Source: Andrena cerasifolii (lineage: Eukaryota > Arthropoda > Insecta > Hymenoptera > Andrenidae). Taken from it: a stretch of DNA of 64,000 bases. Location of the stretch: contig NC_135123.1 of NCBI RefSeq assembly GCF_050908995.1, positions 8,370,001 through 8,434,000 on the forward strand, read 5' to 3'. Under the pieces are notes generated by a model. The model made no database searches and was not told the DNA's origin. It saw nothing but the letters and a program-made list of their open reading frames with translations. The position numbers and the translations under genes are program-made. Shown in pieces: positions 47,471-56,558 of the stretch. Every line of letters begins with the position of its first letter. The first letter of the stretch is position 1.

Positions 47471-47810
47471 AAGAAAGTAAATAAACACACTCTGAACGTA
47501 TGTTATTGTACTAATTAGCACGATCTTTACAATAAGGAACAGTATAATTTACCAGACACTTACCAGTAATTCAATAAAAAACCTATCTTACTTCTTTGAA
47601 ACGTAAGCAAAGACCGAACTGAAACTGCATCGAACCATTTTAGAGATAATGACATTACGCTGAACAAAAAATGACTAAAAATCATATATTTTAGGCGACA
47701 GGAATGTAAATACAAAACACACTGTAGAAAAATATTAAAGCAGCTGCTTACAAAAATTGATTTTTATACAGGGAATATCGGAGTGCATACGCACCCCTGT
47801 ACAGGGTTAA

Positions 47811-50291
47811 GCGCTCAGGTGCCTTTGAAGCCTACTGCTCCATTCAAATTCATCGATTTCAATGAAATTCTTATGAAATTCTGTGTGAAAAATATCACAG
47901 ATAGCATTCCCACAAGAATACTTGGGAAAGTTTCCATTCGATAACTTTTTACTTACGTTTTTATTAGCTTGGGGTGTGTTTGCACTCCTGTCCGCAGAGT
48001 GAAGGTTAAAGAAGACCCAGTTGGCTGTTTCTAACAGAAGAAAGAGGTGAAGTCTGCTCAAGCAGAAGAAACGAAAGTTTCTAAAATGCTGATCAAAGTT
48101 TAGCCCTCCCTGGGCCATAAACTAATAATTGCTTTCAAAGCAGTCCCCCCAGTATCATACAGGAGTCCCGTTTAATAACCTGCGCTAAGACAAACGAAGA
48201 AACTAATTTAAGTTTTTAAGAGAGGGCCCTGTTAAATCGAATGTCGTCGAAGCGCATAGGGCGCCGTGGCAGCCACAATTGCATCCCATCTTTGACTGTA
48301 TCCTTCGTTTGTCCGTGTGAAAATTTTATCTTTGGGACAGCGCGCTGAGGCGAGTGAGATGAAAAAGAGCAATGGGGGCGGCGGGGCAGTGGAAGAGGAA
48401 GCGACAGTCAACGCGACGAAATAAAAGGCGAAGGAAGTGTAAAAGTTTCCAGCAAGTTGCAGGCGAAAGGCAAGTAAATCCTATTTACCTACAGCAACGC
48501 GACTCTAGTCGTTTGCTCCCCTCAAAGTTACGCGGCGAAAGTTGAAAAAAATCTATTGTGACTTGAAAAGCGTCGCCTTTGAAGCCGCGTTTCCGAGGGG
48601 AGAGAAACGGGAATTGCTACATACTGAAAGTCTCTCGGGACAATAACGACATTTAGAGGCTGATTTAAGAGCCAGTGAGTGTGGCGACCTTTTCTAAACG
48701 CGAAACCGATATAATGTTATCAAGCTTTCCCATTTCACGATACACCCTGCGAAGGAGCGCTCCGATTTTTTCACATCTTCGCCCTCACGGGGAGAAAATT
48801 ATTTGACGTCGAAGAAAGTGAATGTTAAAGTTGAAAAATTTAGGTGCTCCACGCTGAAAAAGTAACTCCACTCGGGGAATAAGAGAAATAACTTTATTCC
48901 GCGAGTAATCTAAAGTTAAAGTAAAGTTTGCTTGATCCGTTATTTAAATATTGTTTAATTTAGTTAATGCCCAATTCTGATTCACGCATTACCTGGGAAT
49001 TGCTCCGTCGGAACTGTTTTGTTCCTATGAAAAGTGCCGCACACTAACAGATTTCTCGCGCGATATTGCTTGCCGTCGATATGTTCGTCTCATTCTTTGC
49101 TTTTAAACAAAAGTGGCTCTTCGATATCCGATACATGAAACTCTAAATTAATTATCGACCGTCTCCTTCACTTCAGTGGCTAGTCCACCGCTACACTATT
49201 TTCTAAAATCAATTTATTCGTTATAGAAACGATTTTAAAGAATAAGAGAGAAGTGTAACAGTTTCCAAGAGAATCTAATATTTTCCAAACAGTGCAGCAC
49301 TTAAAGCCGATATTTCTAATAGCGTCATTGCGACTCATGCGTCTGAAATTCAATAAAATTTACTAATAAGAATCAGAGGAAGCTGCACAACTGTGTCGCA
49401 ATTTCAGCATTTAATCTTTAGGTCCATTTAAGGTTCGTAATAAAATTTAATTCTTACACTTACTAAACTAAAGTCTGATATTAAATTTTATTTTTGTGAT
49501 GCCCTTAAATCTCTACTGCTTTTAAAGAAGCCATGCTAACAACAAGCAGCTTGGTACACAAGCTTGTCTAAACGGAACTCTGTATAGTGTATTCTAATGT
49601 CAAGTGAAAAATAAAAGAAAATTCCAAATTCAATTCAACGGAAGTCTACCTGTTCAGTTACATTTTAAAAAATTGGATAAAAAATCTAGCAGCAATCACC
49701 TCCACCTAACTATCGAACGCACAGTACTGAAGAGAGAAGCTAACAACGTCTACTTATCGAAAGACTAAATTGGTTTAGCGACATTGAATAGTGAGGCATC
49801 GTATGTTGGGCAATGTATCGCGAAGGATCTAGCCCACGTTCTGTATGAACCAGGACGCCGTTCGCTATTTTCCTTTTCCCCTCGTCACATCCATTTCTCT
49901 TTTTATCGCCGACACACACTTGCAGCCACGTAACCTCCCAACTTTGGGTGTGAAATACTTTATGTTAAAATCGGCGAGTCCACACTTTCCCCGCTGCAGA
50001 TATAATTTCTCCCGAAATACATTGCAACGTGCCGATAGAAATATACACTCTAACGTGTCAACCCTGTTATTATAGCTACGTCTGTTCACTATGCAGTGAC
50101 ATTTACGTTACCTGAGAAAAAATTTCTTAAATCGTACCCTGTCCTATCACCATCACTCCTACTTCAAGAGAATCCTAAAAATCCACTGCAATATCCTAGT
50201 CGACATTACTCTGAAACCAGTTCAATTCTTACGATTTAAGTCTCAATCCGAAACCAATGTATTGCAAGCCTCGAGTTCGTCTTGTTTCTTA
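47811..50291. other. Gene-free stretch
   Basis: Contains a second piggyBac-like end at 48009 (TTAACCTTCACTCTGCGG on the other strand), a GC-richer part at about 48230-48800, and a solo hAT-MITE half listed separately. The rest is AT-rich with no gene. Confidence 0.4.
48860..48979 (+). mobile_element. hAT-type MITE, right half only
   Basis: GAGTAATCTAAAGTTAAAG, TTGATCCGTTATTTAAAT and the end TTAGTTAATGCCCAATTCTG match the right half of the copy at 34953-35137 in the same orientation. The left half is missing. Confidence 0.7.
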
Positions 50292-50714
50292 GTAGGGGAG
50301 ACCGGGGCTAAAAGTTCCGGGGGTAAGTTGTTCCGACGGCTCTATCTTCAAAATAAAAAGAGCGTTGTACTTTAAATTATTTTTTCCGTGTGAGTTGATC
50401 ACGCCACTCTGTCGCCCACTTTAATAGCGTCCGCGACAGCGAATTGTGTGGTTGTAAGCAAGGACCTATTAGTCGCGTACCAGATAAGTAAAAAATTTTC
50501 TATCATTACTTTTTGGTCTATTTCAATTATTTAACGTCGATATTATAGATTGAATCGTTTTTATCGATCAAATGACATTTAAGAACATGGTGTAATAGTG
50601 TTTATCGTTTGAATACATGTATAAGCAGAATAGTCTTTGAAATTGCTACATGTGTCGGTAGGGGCTAGTTGTTACCGTGACTTGGGGCACGTTGTTACCG
50701 TAAAAACTTGCCCC

Positions 50715-51490
50715 GCCGCAAATAGGTCTGTGAAGATAGCACCCCCAAATTCGATTTTTAAAAAAAAACTCAACGGCATTCGTTTGTTCATCGTGTGCCC
50801 ACGTTTGTCCATAAAAAATTTTCGTTTGCCCACCCTTCAAAAAAAAATTATGGCAAAAAAAAATTTTCATCAGCACCCCCATGAAAACATTTTAATGATT
50901 TGTCGGTGGGAAATGATTGTCCTTCGTTTGCCCACGTTTGCCCATAAAAAATTTTTTTTTGCCCACCCTCCAAAAAAAGTTATGAACAAAATAAAAAATT
51001 TGTCTTCATCACCCACGATGAATGCATTTCAATTTTTTAAAAGAAGGATACGAATATACCCGACCTGGCCACGTTTGCCCACTCTCAGATTTTATTTGCC
51101 CACCCTCCAGAATTTAAATAAAAAATAAAAACCTCGAAAAGAAGGGTACAGGTGAAGCGATCGCGTTAAAGTTCGATTTTTCTAGAAAATATTATCAAAA
51201 TCGGTCTTTCAACGATGCAGTCCGTTAGTTTAGATGTAGAAGAGATTTGCCCATGCATTAATTTCGTATGCCCACCCTCCAGAATCGAATTATTAATAAA
51301 GATAGCCAAGAAGTGCGATACCCGTTGAAGCGATCGCGTTAAAGTTCGATTTTTCTGGAAAATATTATCGATATCGTTCTTTCAACGATGCAGTTCATTA
51401 GTTTAGATGTAAAAGAGATTTGCCCATGCATTAATTTCGTATGCCCACCCTCCAGAATCGAATTATTAATAAAGATAGCCAAGAAGTGCG
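50715..51490 (+). repeat. Left inverted arm of the foldback element
   Basis: Reverse complement of 52019-52790. Order inside: AGGTCTGTGAAGATAGCACC, two TGCCCACGTTTG-CCATAAAAAATTTT units, then two 173-bp tandem units each carrying CGATCGCGTTAAAGTTCG, TTTCAACGATGCAGT and CGTATGCCCACCCTCCAG. The 163-codon frame across it (50637-51128) is repetitive and mirrored on the other arm, so I do not call it a gene. Confidence 0.9.
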
Positions 51491-51652
51491 TCGTTGGAAA
51501 GAATTCGAGTGTATCGCAGACATCTGTTTACGTTTCGGCAGTGGCACTCGGCGCTGCTACCCTTTAGGGTATCAACGCTGCGTGTCGTCATCGAACGTGC
51601 CGAAACGTAAACAGATGTCTGCGATACCCTCGAATTCCTTCCAACGACGCAC
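51486..51652. repeat. Independent hairpin at the foldback centre
   Basis: Arms 51486-51540 and 51598-51652 are reverse complements at 53 of 55 bases (outer GTGCGTCGTTGGAA; inner CAGACATCTGTTTACGTTTC). The loop is 57 bases and itself contains TACCCTTTAGGGTA. It is distinct in sequence from the 776-bp arms. Confidence 0.9.
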
Positions 51653-51785
51653 GAAAGTCAGTCGGTCTACAGAGTTCGGACGCGACTCTTGCGAGACCGT
51701 GCATTCATTTACGGTTTGTGAAGTAACTGTGAGATTATATTATTTTCCGTTGTGCGATATCATTGCGGTAATTAGTGAAAAATGA

Positions 51786-51962
51786 CTAGAAAACCACTCT
51801 GGTGATATTCTGCACATGCTGCAGATGTGTGAAAAGTGTGAAGTGTTCGATGAGCGATACAAATTTAAGTGTCGTTCCAATAAAGTGAGAAAGAAGTGTG
51901 TGCAACATTTTTTGGATAACATGTCACCAAACACCTTCAACCTTTACGGTGAGTACAATTGA
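51786..51962 (+). CDS. Short cysteine-rich open frame ending at a splice donor
   Basis: This frame is open from 51786, with ATG codons at 51816 and 51825, and reads MLQMCEKCEVFDERYKFKC, RSNKVRKKCVQHFLDNM then SPNTFNLYGEYN and TGA (51960-51962). The spacing C-x2-C-x11-C-x8-C plus basic residues looks like a small zinc-binding or DNA-binding segment. At 51950-51955, within the last codons, TTTACG/GTGAGT is a good 5' splice site, so the frame could be a first exon whose partner is lost or lies outside the centre. It sits in the only unique part of the foldback element. At 48 residues, chance is a real alternative. Confidence 0.3.
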   Translation, partial: LENHSGDILHMLQMCEKCEVFDERYKFKCRSNKVRKKCVQHFLDNMSPNTFNLYGEYN

Positions 51963-52018
51963 TTTTGATAATTCATTCGGGAAAAAACGAACGGAAAGGT
52001 ATTCGGTTCAACGGGTAC

Positions 52019-52790
52019 CGCACTTCTTGGCTATCTTTATTAATAATTCGATTCTGGAGGGTGGGCATACGAAATTAATGGATGGGCAAATCTCTTCTAC
52101 ATCTGGACAAACGATATGCATCGTTGAAAGAACGATTTTGATAATATTTTCCAGAAAAATCGAACTTTAACGCGATCGCTTTAACGGGTACCGCACTTCT
52201 TGGCTATCTTCATTAATAATTCGATTCTGAAGGGTGGGCATACGAAATTAATGGATGGGCAAATCTCTTCTACATCTAAACTAACGAACTGCACCGTTGA
52301 AAGAACGATTTTGATAATATTTTCGAGAATAATCGAACTTTAACGCGATCGCTTCATCTATACCCATTTTTTCGCGGTTTTTATTTTTTATTTAAATTCT
52401 GGAGGGTGGGCAAATGAAATCTGAGAGTGGGCAAACGTGGCCAGGTCGGGTACATTCGTATTCTTCTATTAAAAAATTGAAATGCATTCATGATGGGTGA
52501 TGAAGACAAATTTTTTATTTTGTTCATAACTTTTTTTTGGAGGGTGGGCAAAAAAAAATTTTTTATGGGCAAACGTGGGCAAACGAAGGACAATCATTTC
52601 CCACCGACAAATCATTAAAATGTTTTCATGGGGGTGCTGATGAAAATTTTTTTTTGCCATAGTTTTTTTTTGAAGGGTGGGCAAACGAAAATTTTTTATG
52701 GACAAACGTGGGCAAACGATGGACAAACGAATGCCGTTGAGTTTTTCCAAAAATTCGAATTTGGGGGTGCTATCGTCACAGACCTACCGC
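52019..52790 (-). repeat. Right inverted arm of the foldback element
   Basis: Mirror of 50715-51490, with the same two 173-bp tandem units and TTTGCCCA block. A 93-codon minus-strand frame (52469-52750) is the mirror of the left-arm frame. Confidence 0.9.
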
Positions 52791-53299
52791 AAATGTATAA
52801 ATTGTTTCCGCTGTGCTTTAAGATGCGAACATATGAATGAAAGGCGGAAAGGGACACGACTTCGATCGAAGTTATGCGTAAAGATAAATAAAAACTGTCG
52901 CTTTTGGTTTTCTTTTAAAGATATTACATTTTTGTTGGTCCGAACCTTCATAAATAACCATTATTAATAAAATTCTGCTTTATTTCATTAGAAAATGAAA
53001 TATTTCATTAAAAGGCAACTCTTATATCATAGTAACAACTTACCCCAATGCGATAACAACTTGCCCCATATAGGGGTAAGAAGTTCCGCTTCGATCAGCC
53101 ACAAATAAATTACTCTCTATGGGAAACCTATTACAATATATTCAACACAAGCTTAAAATCAGAAGATATAATAAATTTAACAAGAAATTAGTCAATAGTG
53201 AAGAGAATAACTACATTATTTTCCAGTCATTTTTATGGTTTATCGAAATCGGAACTTTTAGCCCCGGCCTCCCCTACAATGTTGAGTCGTACTTAATTA

Positions 53300-53517
53300 G
53301 TAGGGGAGAGCGGGGACAAAAGTAACATTTTTTACACTTGGCCTAGCCTACAATTACCTTTTATAGATATAAAAATGACAATTATGCCTTAAGATAGTAT
53401 GTTTCTTGGTCTATCATTTGAGCCCAGATTCAGCCTTACGTGATAAGTAGTCGAAGAGTTGTGGCAGTTTTCCGCAGTGACTGTCATTGTTACTTTTGTC
53501 CTGCAGGGGTATTCTAC
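53300..53517. mobile_element. Small inverted-repeat element with related termini
   Basis: Left end GTAGGGGAGAGCGGGGACAA, then AAGTAAC. Right end, other strand from 53517: GTAGAATACCCCTGCAGG then ACAAAAGTAAC. The first bases equal those of the 3-kb element, which ends 22 bp earlier. Non-coding. Confidence 0.6.
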
Positions 53518-53734
53518 ATGAAAAAAAGAACTCAAAAATATACCTAGAATAAATTTCTTTTATTTGAGGCTGTATTTTTTTTAGGCATTATGTCTTATTT
53601 TCATTTACAAACCCACTCTAAGCAGATGGAGATAGACGATCGTACCCAAAGAATATTAGAAACTAATTTTCTCAAAAACAAAGCCTCAAGTGAAAAAAAT
53701 TTATTCTACATTTTTTAGCTCTTTTTTCATGTAG
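53518..53734. repeat. Foldback repeat with about 65-nt arms, abutting the previous element
   Basis: The left arm starts ATGAAAAAAAGAACTCAAAA (53518). The right arm, on the other strand from about 53730, starts ATGAAAAAAGAGCTAAAAAA. Both continue AGAATAAATTT and CTTGAGGCT/TTTGAGGCT. The pairing also takes in CTAC/GTAG outside the arms, so its true border with the preceding element is unclear. Confidence 0.65.
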
Positions 53735-54063
53735 TAAGTTCCCACTCCTCGGTTGTACCACGCAATACTGGGACACCCTGCATATAGTGCAATTCTTGAT
53801 CGTGTTTCGCGCTGACATTTCGGACTTTTATTAATCACAGACGAACCACTGCCAGATTAACACCAGTGTTTTGTCGTAACGGCAGGAAACTTTATGAACC
53901 CGTGGGTGTAAAATTCTGATCTGCCAGCCGAAGACGCCAATTTGTACCCAGCCTGAGTTTCGACTCGGGCAGTGTCATAAACTGCTACCCTCGCGCGATA
54001 TTCGCATACGAATATTCAATGTTCGTGTAAGAAGACGGTAAAATACGTAGGTGTGGCTACAAT

Positions 54064-54439
54064 CAGGGGCGAATTTGGAGATTTGTCGCCCCTAGGCTAA
54101 CAAGCAGCTGCCGCCCTTTCCGTGGCACATCAAATATTTTAATGCCAAAGAGTTGGGAGAATATTAAAATTAATTCAATCTGACAGCTCACGTATTATGA
54201 GTTATTGCTAATTTGCTGCGTGAAGAAAAAGTGAATTGTTTCTAAAATTGTCTGAAGCTTTTGTGTTTAAATGTCGCACGGGCAAAGCAGCCAAAATAAC
54301 AAAGTAGTCCTTTCTATTTAATTACGTTTAATATTTTATTCAGATAATAAGCAAATAGGCATACAGAGGTTGCCACCAAAATTCGCTGCCCCAGGCTGTA
54401 GCCTCCTTAGCCTATATACTATATACAAACCCGCCCCTG
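54064..54439. mobile_element. hAT-type MITE with intact 8-bp target duplication
   Basis: The target GCTACAAT is present at 54056-54063 and 54440-54447. Termini are CAGGGGCGAATTTG and, on the other strand, CAGGGGCGGGTTTG. There is no transposase. A truncated relative lies at 23070. CAGGGGCGGATTTG ends and 8-bp duplications are characteristic of hAT-superfamily elements. Confidence 0.85.
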
Positions 54440-54447
54440 GCTACAAT

Positions 54448-55894
54448 ATTCGTATTCGTGTAGGTATTCGTGCCAAACAGAGGATAAATTCAACCACAAC
54501 AAACTGTACAGGTGCGAATCCACTCTTTTCTCTCAGCAACAATTAATGTAAACAATGGACATAGTCACGAGAGATGAGATTTTTTAAAATATATGCTGAA
54601 ACCTTGTCTCACGAGAGCCTAATTTCGTGACATTAATGTCGAAATAATTAAAAAATAATAAAATAATTGTCTCATGAGAGGCACGATTTTTTTGTCTCAT
54701 CGTGGATTTGCATCTCACGAATATCTTGTGCTTCCGCGCGCAGAAAATACACTACAACGCATTAGTGTGCCTAATATACGCATGCATAGCACTGTGATTT
54801 TTAAAAGTAGGTAATACTGGAAACTTACCCTCCCCTTGCAACAAATATTTAAAATGCAATGCGAGACAAATACAAATGCTGCAGAAAGTGGCATTCTGTA
54901 AGTGCGGCAAAGAGAGCGATTTAATTTTGGTCGCGGCTCTGCATACGCTGTCGCTTGTATTTCGAAAATTGTATTTATTAGTAGTAAAAATTCCATTTCT
55001 TTACTCATGAAATAAACGTTGGACACGGTGGAATGTACAGTGGTGATAAAACGCAATTGTCCAATTTGTTACAGATACTTGTGACGCGTATTTCAATCAC
55101 TCCCACTTTTATTGCGCATTCTACAGCAAATATCCAGGATATTGCACGAAACAAGCCGGGGTGCGCAACAAAAAAAAAAGAGCGCAGAGAATGCTGGGGT
55201 AAATAACGGAAGGAGGGAGAAATATAAAATGGTAGCTGCGATGCCGTCGCCAACAATTTTGAAGTCACGCACGATCGTTAATCTAAATTCCAGGCCTCAT
55301 TCTCCACATTTGAGAACATACCGGCCTCGACGCGATGAAAATGCATTCGAATTCGCCGCAGGGCCGTGCGCATCGACTTCGCGAACTTCCAGCATAAACT
55401 GCTTGCGGTTCACCAGCGGTCACTTGTTCGTTCCACCCACCTTTTATCGATATCTTGTTGGCCAGTAAATAAACTGTGCCCGCTACTTCGCTCTTATCCG
55501 ATTTATATCGCACTCGTCGATTCAATGTACGATTATCAGTCGCCGAATCGACGACAAAATTTTCCAAATGCAGAAGAGGGAAATATTCCATTATAATAGA
55601 TAATTCAGACATACGTAGTTTGTTCGTTTGGCGTGCCAATGCTGGTGACGTTGAATACCGTTCATGTCGAAATTATCTTTGAGCGATTCAATTCCCCGAT
55701 TTGTGGAAAATTAATTTTGAAAGTCTTTGATGCGCATGAAAATATTTTAGAGCGGATTCCCTCTATTTTGAAGAGAATGTGTGATGAATTACGCGATTCA
55801 TAATTAGGCAGAAAGCTAGGCAGAAGCTTTGACGAGACATTTTGTTTTCAAACATAATATTTAAAATTAATTTACTTCACTAAATGAAATAAGT
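54448..55894. other. Gene-free stretch
   Basis: GTCTC(A/AT)CGAGAG-like words recur at 54558-54710 (possible small foldback). A GC-richer island at about 55110-55660 has contradictory frames on both strands. No gene recognised. Confidence 0.4.
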
Positions 55895-55998
55895 AATTAA
55901 AAATTATTTAATTCCAAATAATTAAAAATTATTTAATTCCAAATAATTAAAAATTATTTAATTCCAAATAATTAAAAATTATTTAATTCAAAATAATT
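55895..55998. repeat. 25-bp tandem repeat, four units
   Basis: The unit AATTAAAAATTATTTAATTC plus CAAAT begins at 55895, 55920, 55945 and 55970; the last unit has one base change. Each unit is itself partly palindromic (AATTAAA/TTTAATT). No spacers, so not CRISPR. Confidence 0.95.
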
Positions 55999-56413
55999 AC
56001 TAAAACAAATTTTAACATTAATCATTTTTGTAAAATAAATATTACACAAATATAAAGAACATAAATATTAAATTAAAATTTCCAAAATTAATTTAATTAT
56101 TTTAGTGTAATTGAAAAGTTTTACTTAAACTACAGTGTTTCTATAAAATACACTTTCCAGTATGATGAGTTATAATGAGAATGCCGGGCAATTTGTACAC
56201 TAAATAAAATCATCTTCACCAAATTTAAAGTAATAAATTTACTTTCAAATCCAATATCAAAATTATATTAAAATAATTCACTTATGAGTGTCGCATCGAC
56301 TGCTACAGGTTATTAGCGACATACATATAAGTAATGCATACATTTACTATTACAATATAATAACAAATACAATTATAAATTTTACATACATAAATATTAT
56401 AAACTTAGTCGTA
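55999..56413. other. AT-rich stretch without features
   Basis: Very AT-rich; nothing recognised. Confidence 0.5.
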
Positions 56414-56421
56414 GTTTTTAC

Positions 56422-56550
56422 CAGAGTTGGGCAAAATGTAATCTAATTACAAATTACGATTAAAATGTAATTGTGTAATCAATTACATTTCAATCACACA
56501 ATTACATTTCAATCGTAATTTGTAATTAGATTACATTATGCCCAACTCTG
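56422..56550. mobile_element. hAT-type MITE, 129-bp near-perfect palindrome with intact target duplication
   Basis: The target GTTTTTAC is present at 56414-56421 and 56551-56558. Ends are CAGAGTTGGGCA and TGCCCAACTCTG. The arms pair over about 55 bases with two mismatches (TAATGTAATCTAATTACAAA type). Ends are shared with copies at 21326, 34953 and 48860. Confidence 0.9.
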
Positions 56551-56558
56551 GTTTTTAC

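Larger units (their letters stand above)
50292..53277. mobile_element. Large foldback transposable element (about 3.0 kb)
   Basis: Ends: GTAGGGGAGACCGGGGCTAA at 50292 and, on the other strand from 53277, GTAGGGGAGGCCGGGGCTAA; 26 of 27 terminal bases match. Inside the ends are about 400-470 bp on each side that differ in sequence but share the word GGGGTAAGTTGTTA/C several times. Then come two long inverted arms, 50715-51490 and 52019-52790, well over 90 percent identical by eye. Each arm has a TTTGCCCA/TGCCCACCCT-rich block in two imperfect units followed by two 173-bp tandem units (marker GCGATCGCG at 51157 and 51330; mirrored at 52171 and 52344). The centre (51491-52018) is unique and holds a second hairpin and a short open frame. 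The architecture resembles Foldback/Galileo-type elements; the family is not identified. Confidence 0.85.

Noticed and set aside
50637..51128. 163-codon plus-strand frame (and its mirror at 52381-52750, minus)
   Set aside because: It runs along the TTTGCCCA-rich inverted arm; its repeats and mirrored copy are explained by the foldback structure, and it contains no recognisable domain.
55895..55998. Regular repeats that might suggest a CRISPR array
   Set aside because: Units are directly adjacent with no unique spacers, in a eukaryotic intron-like context.
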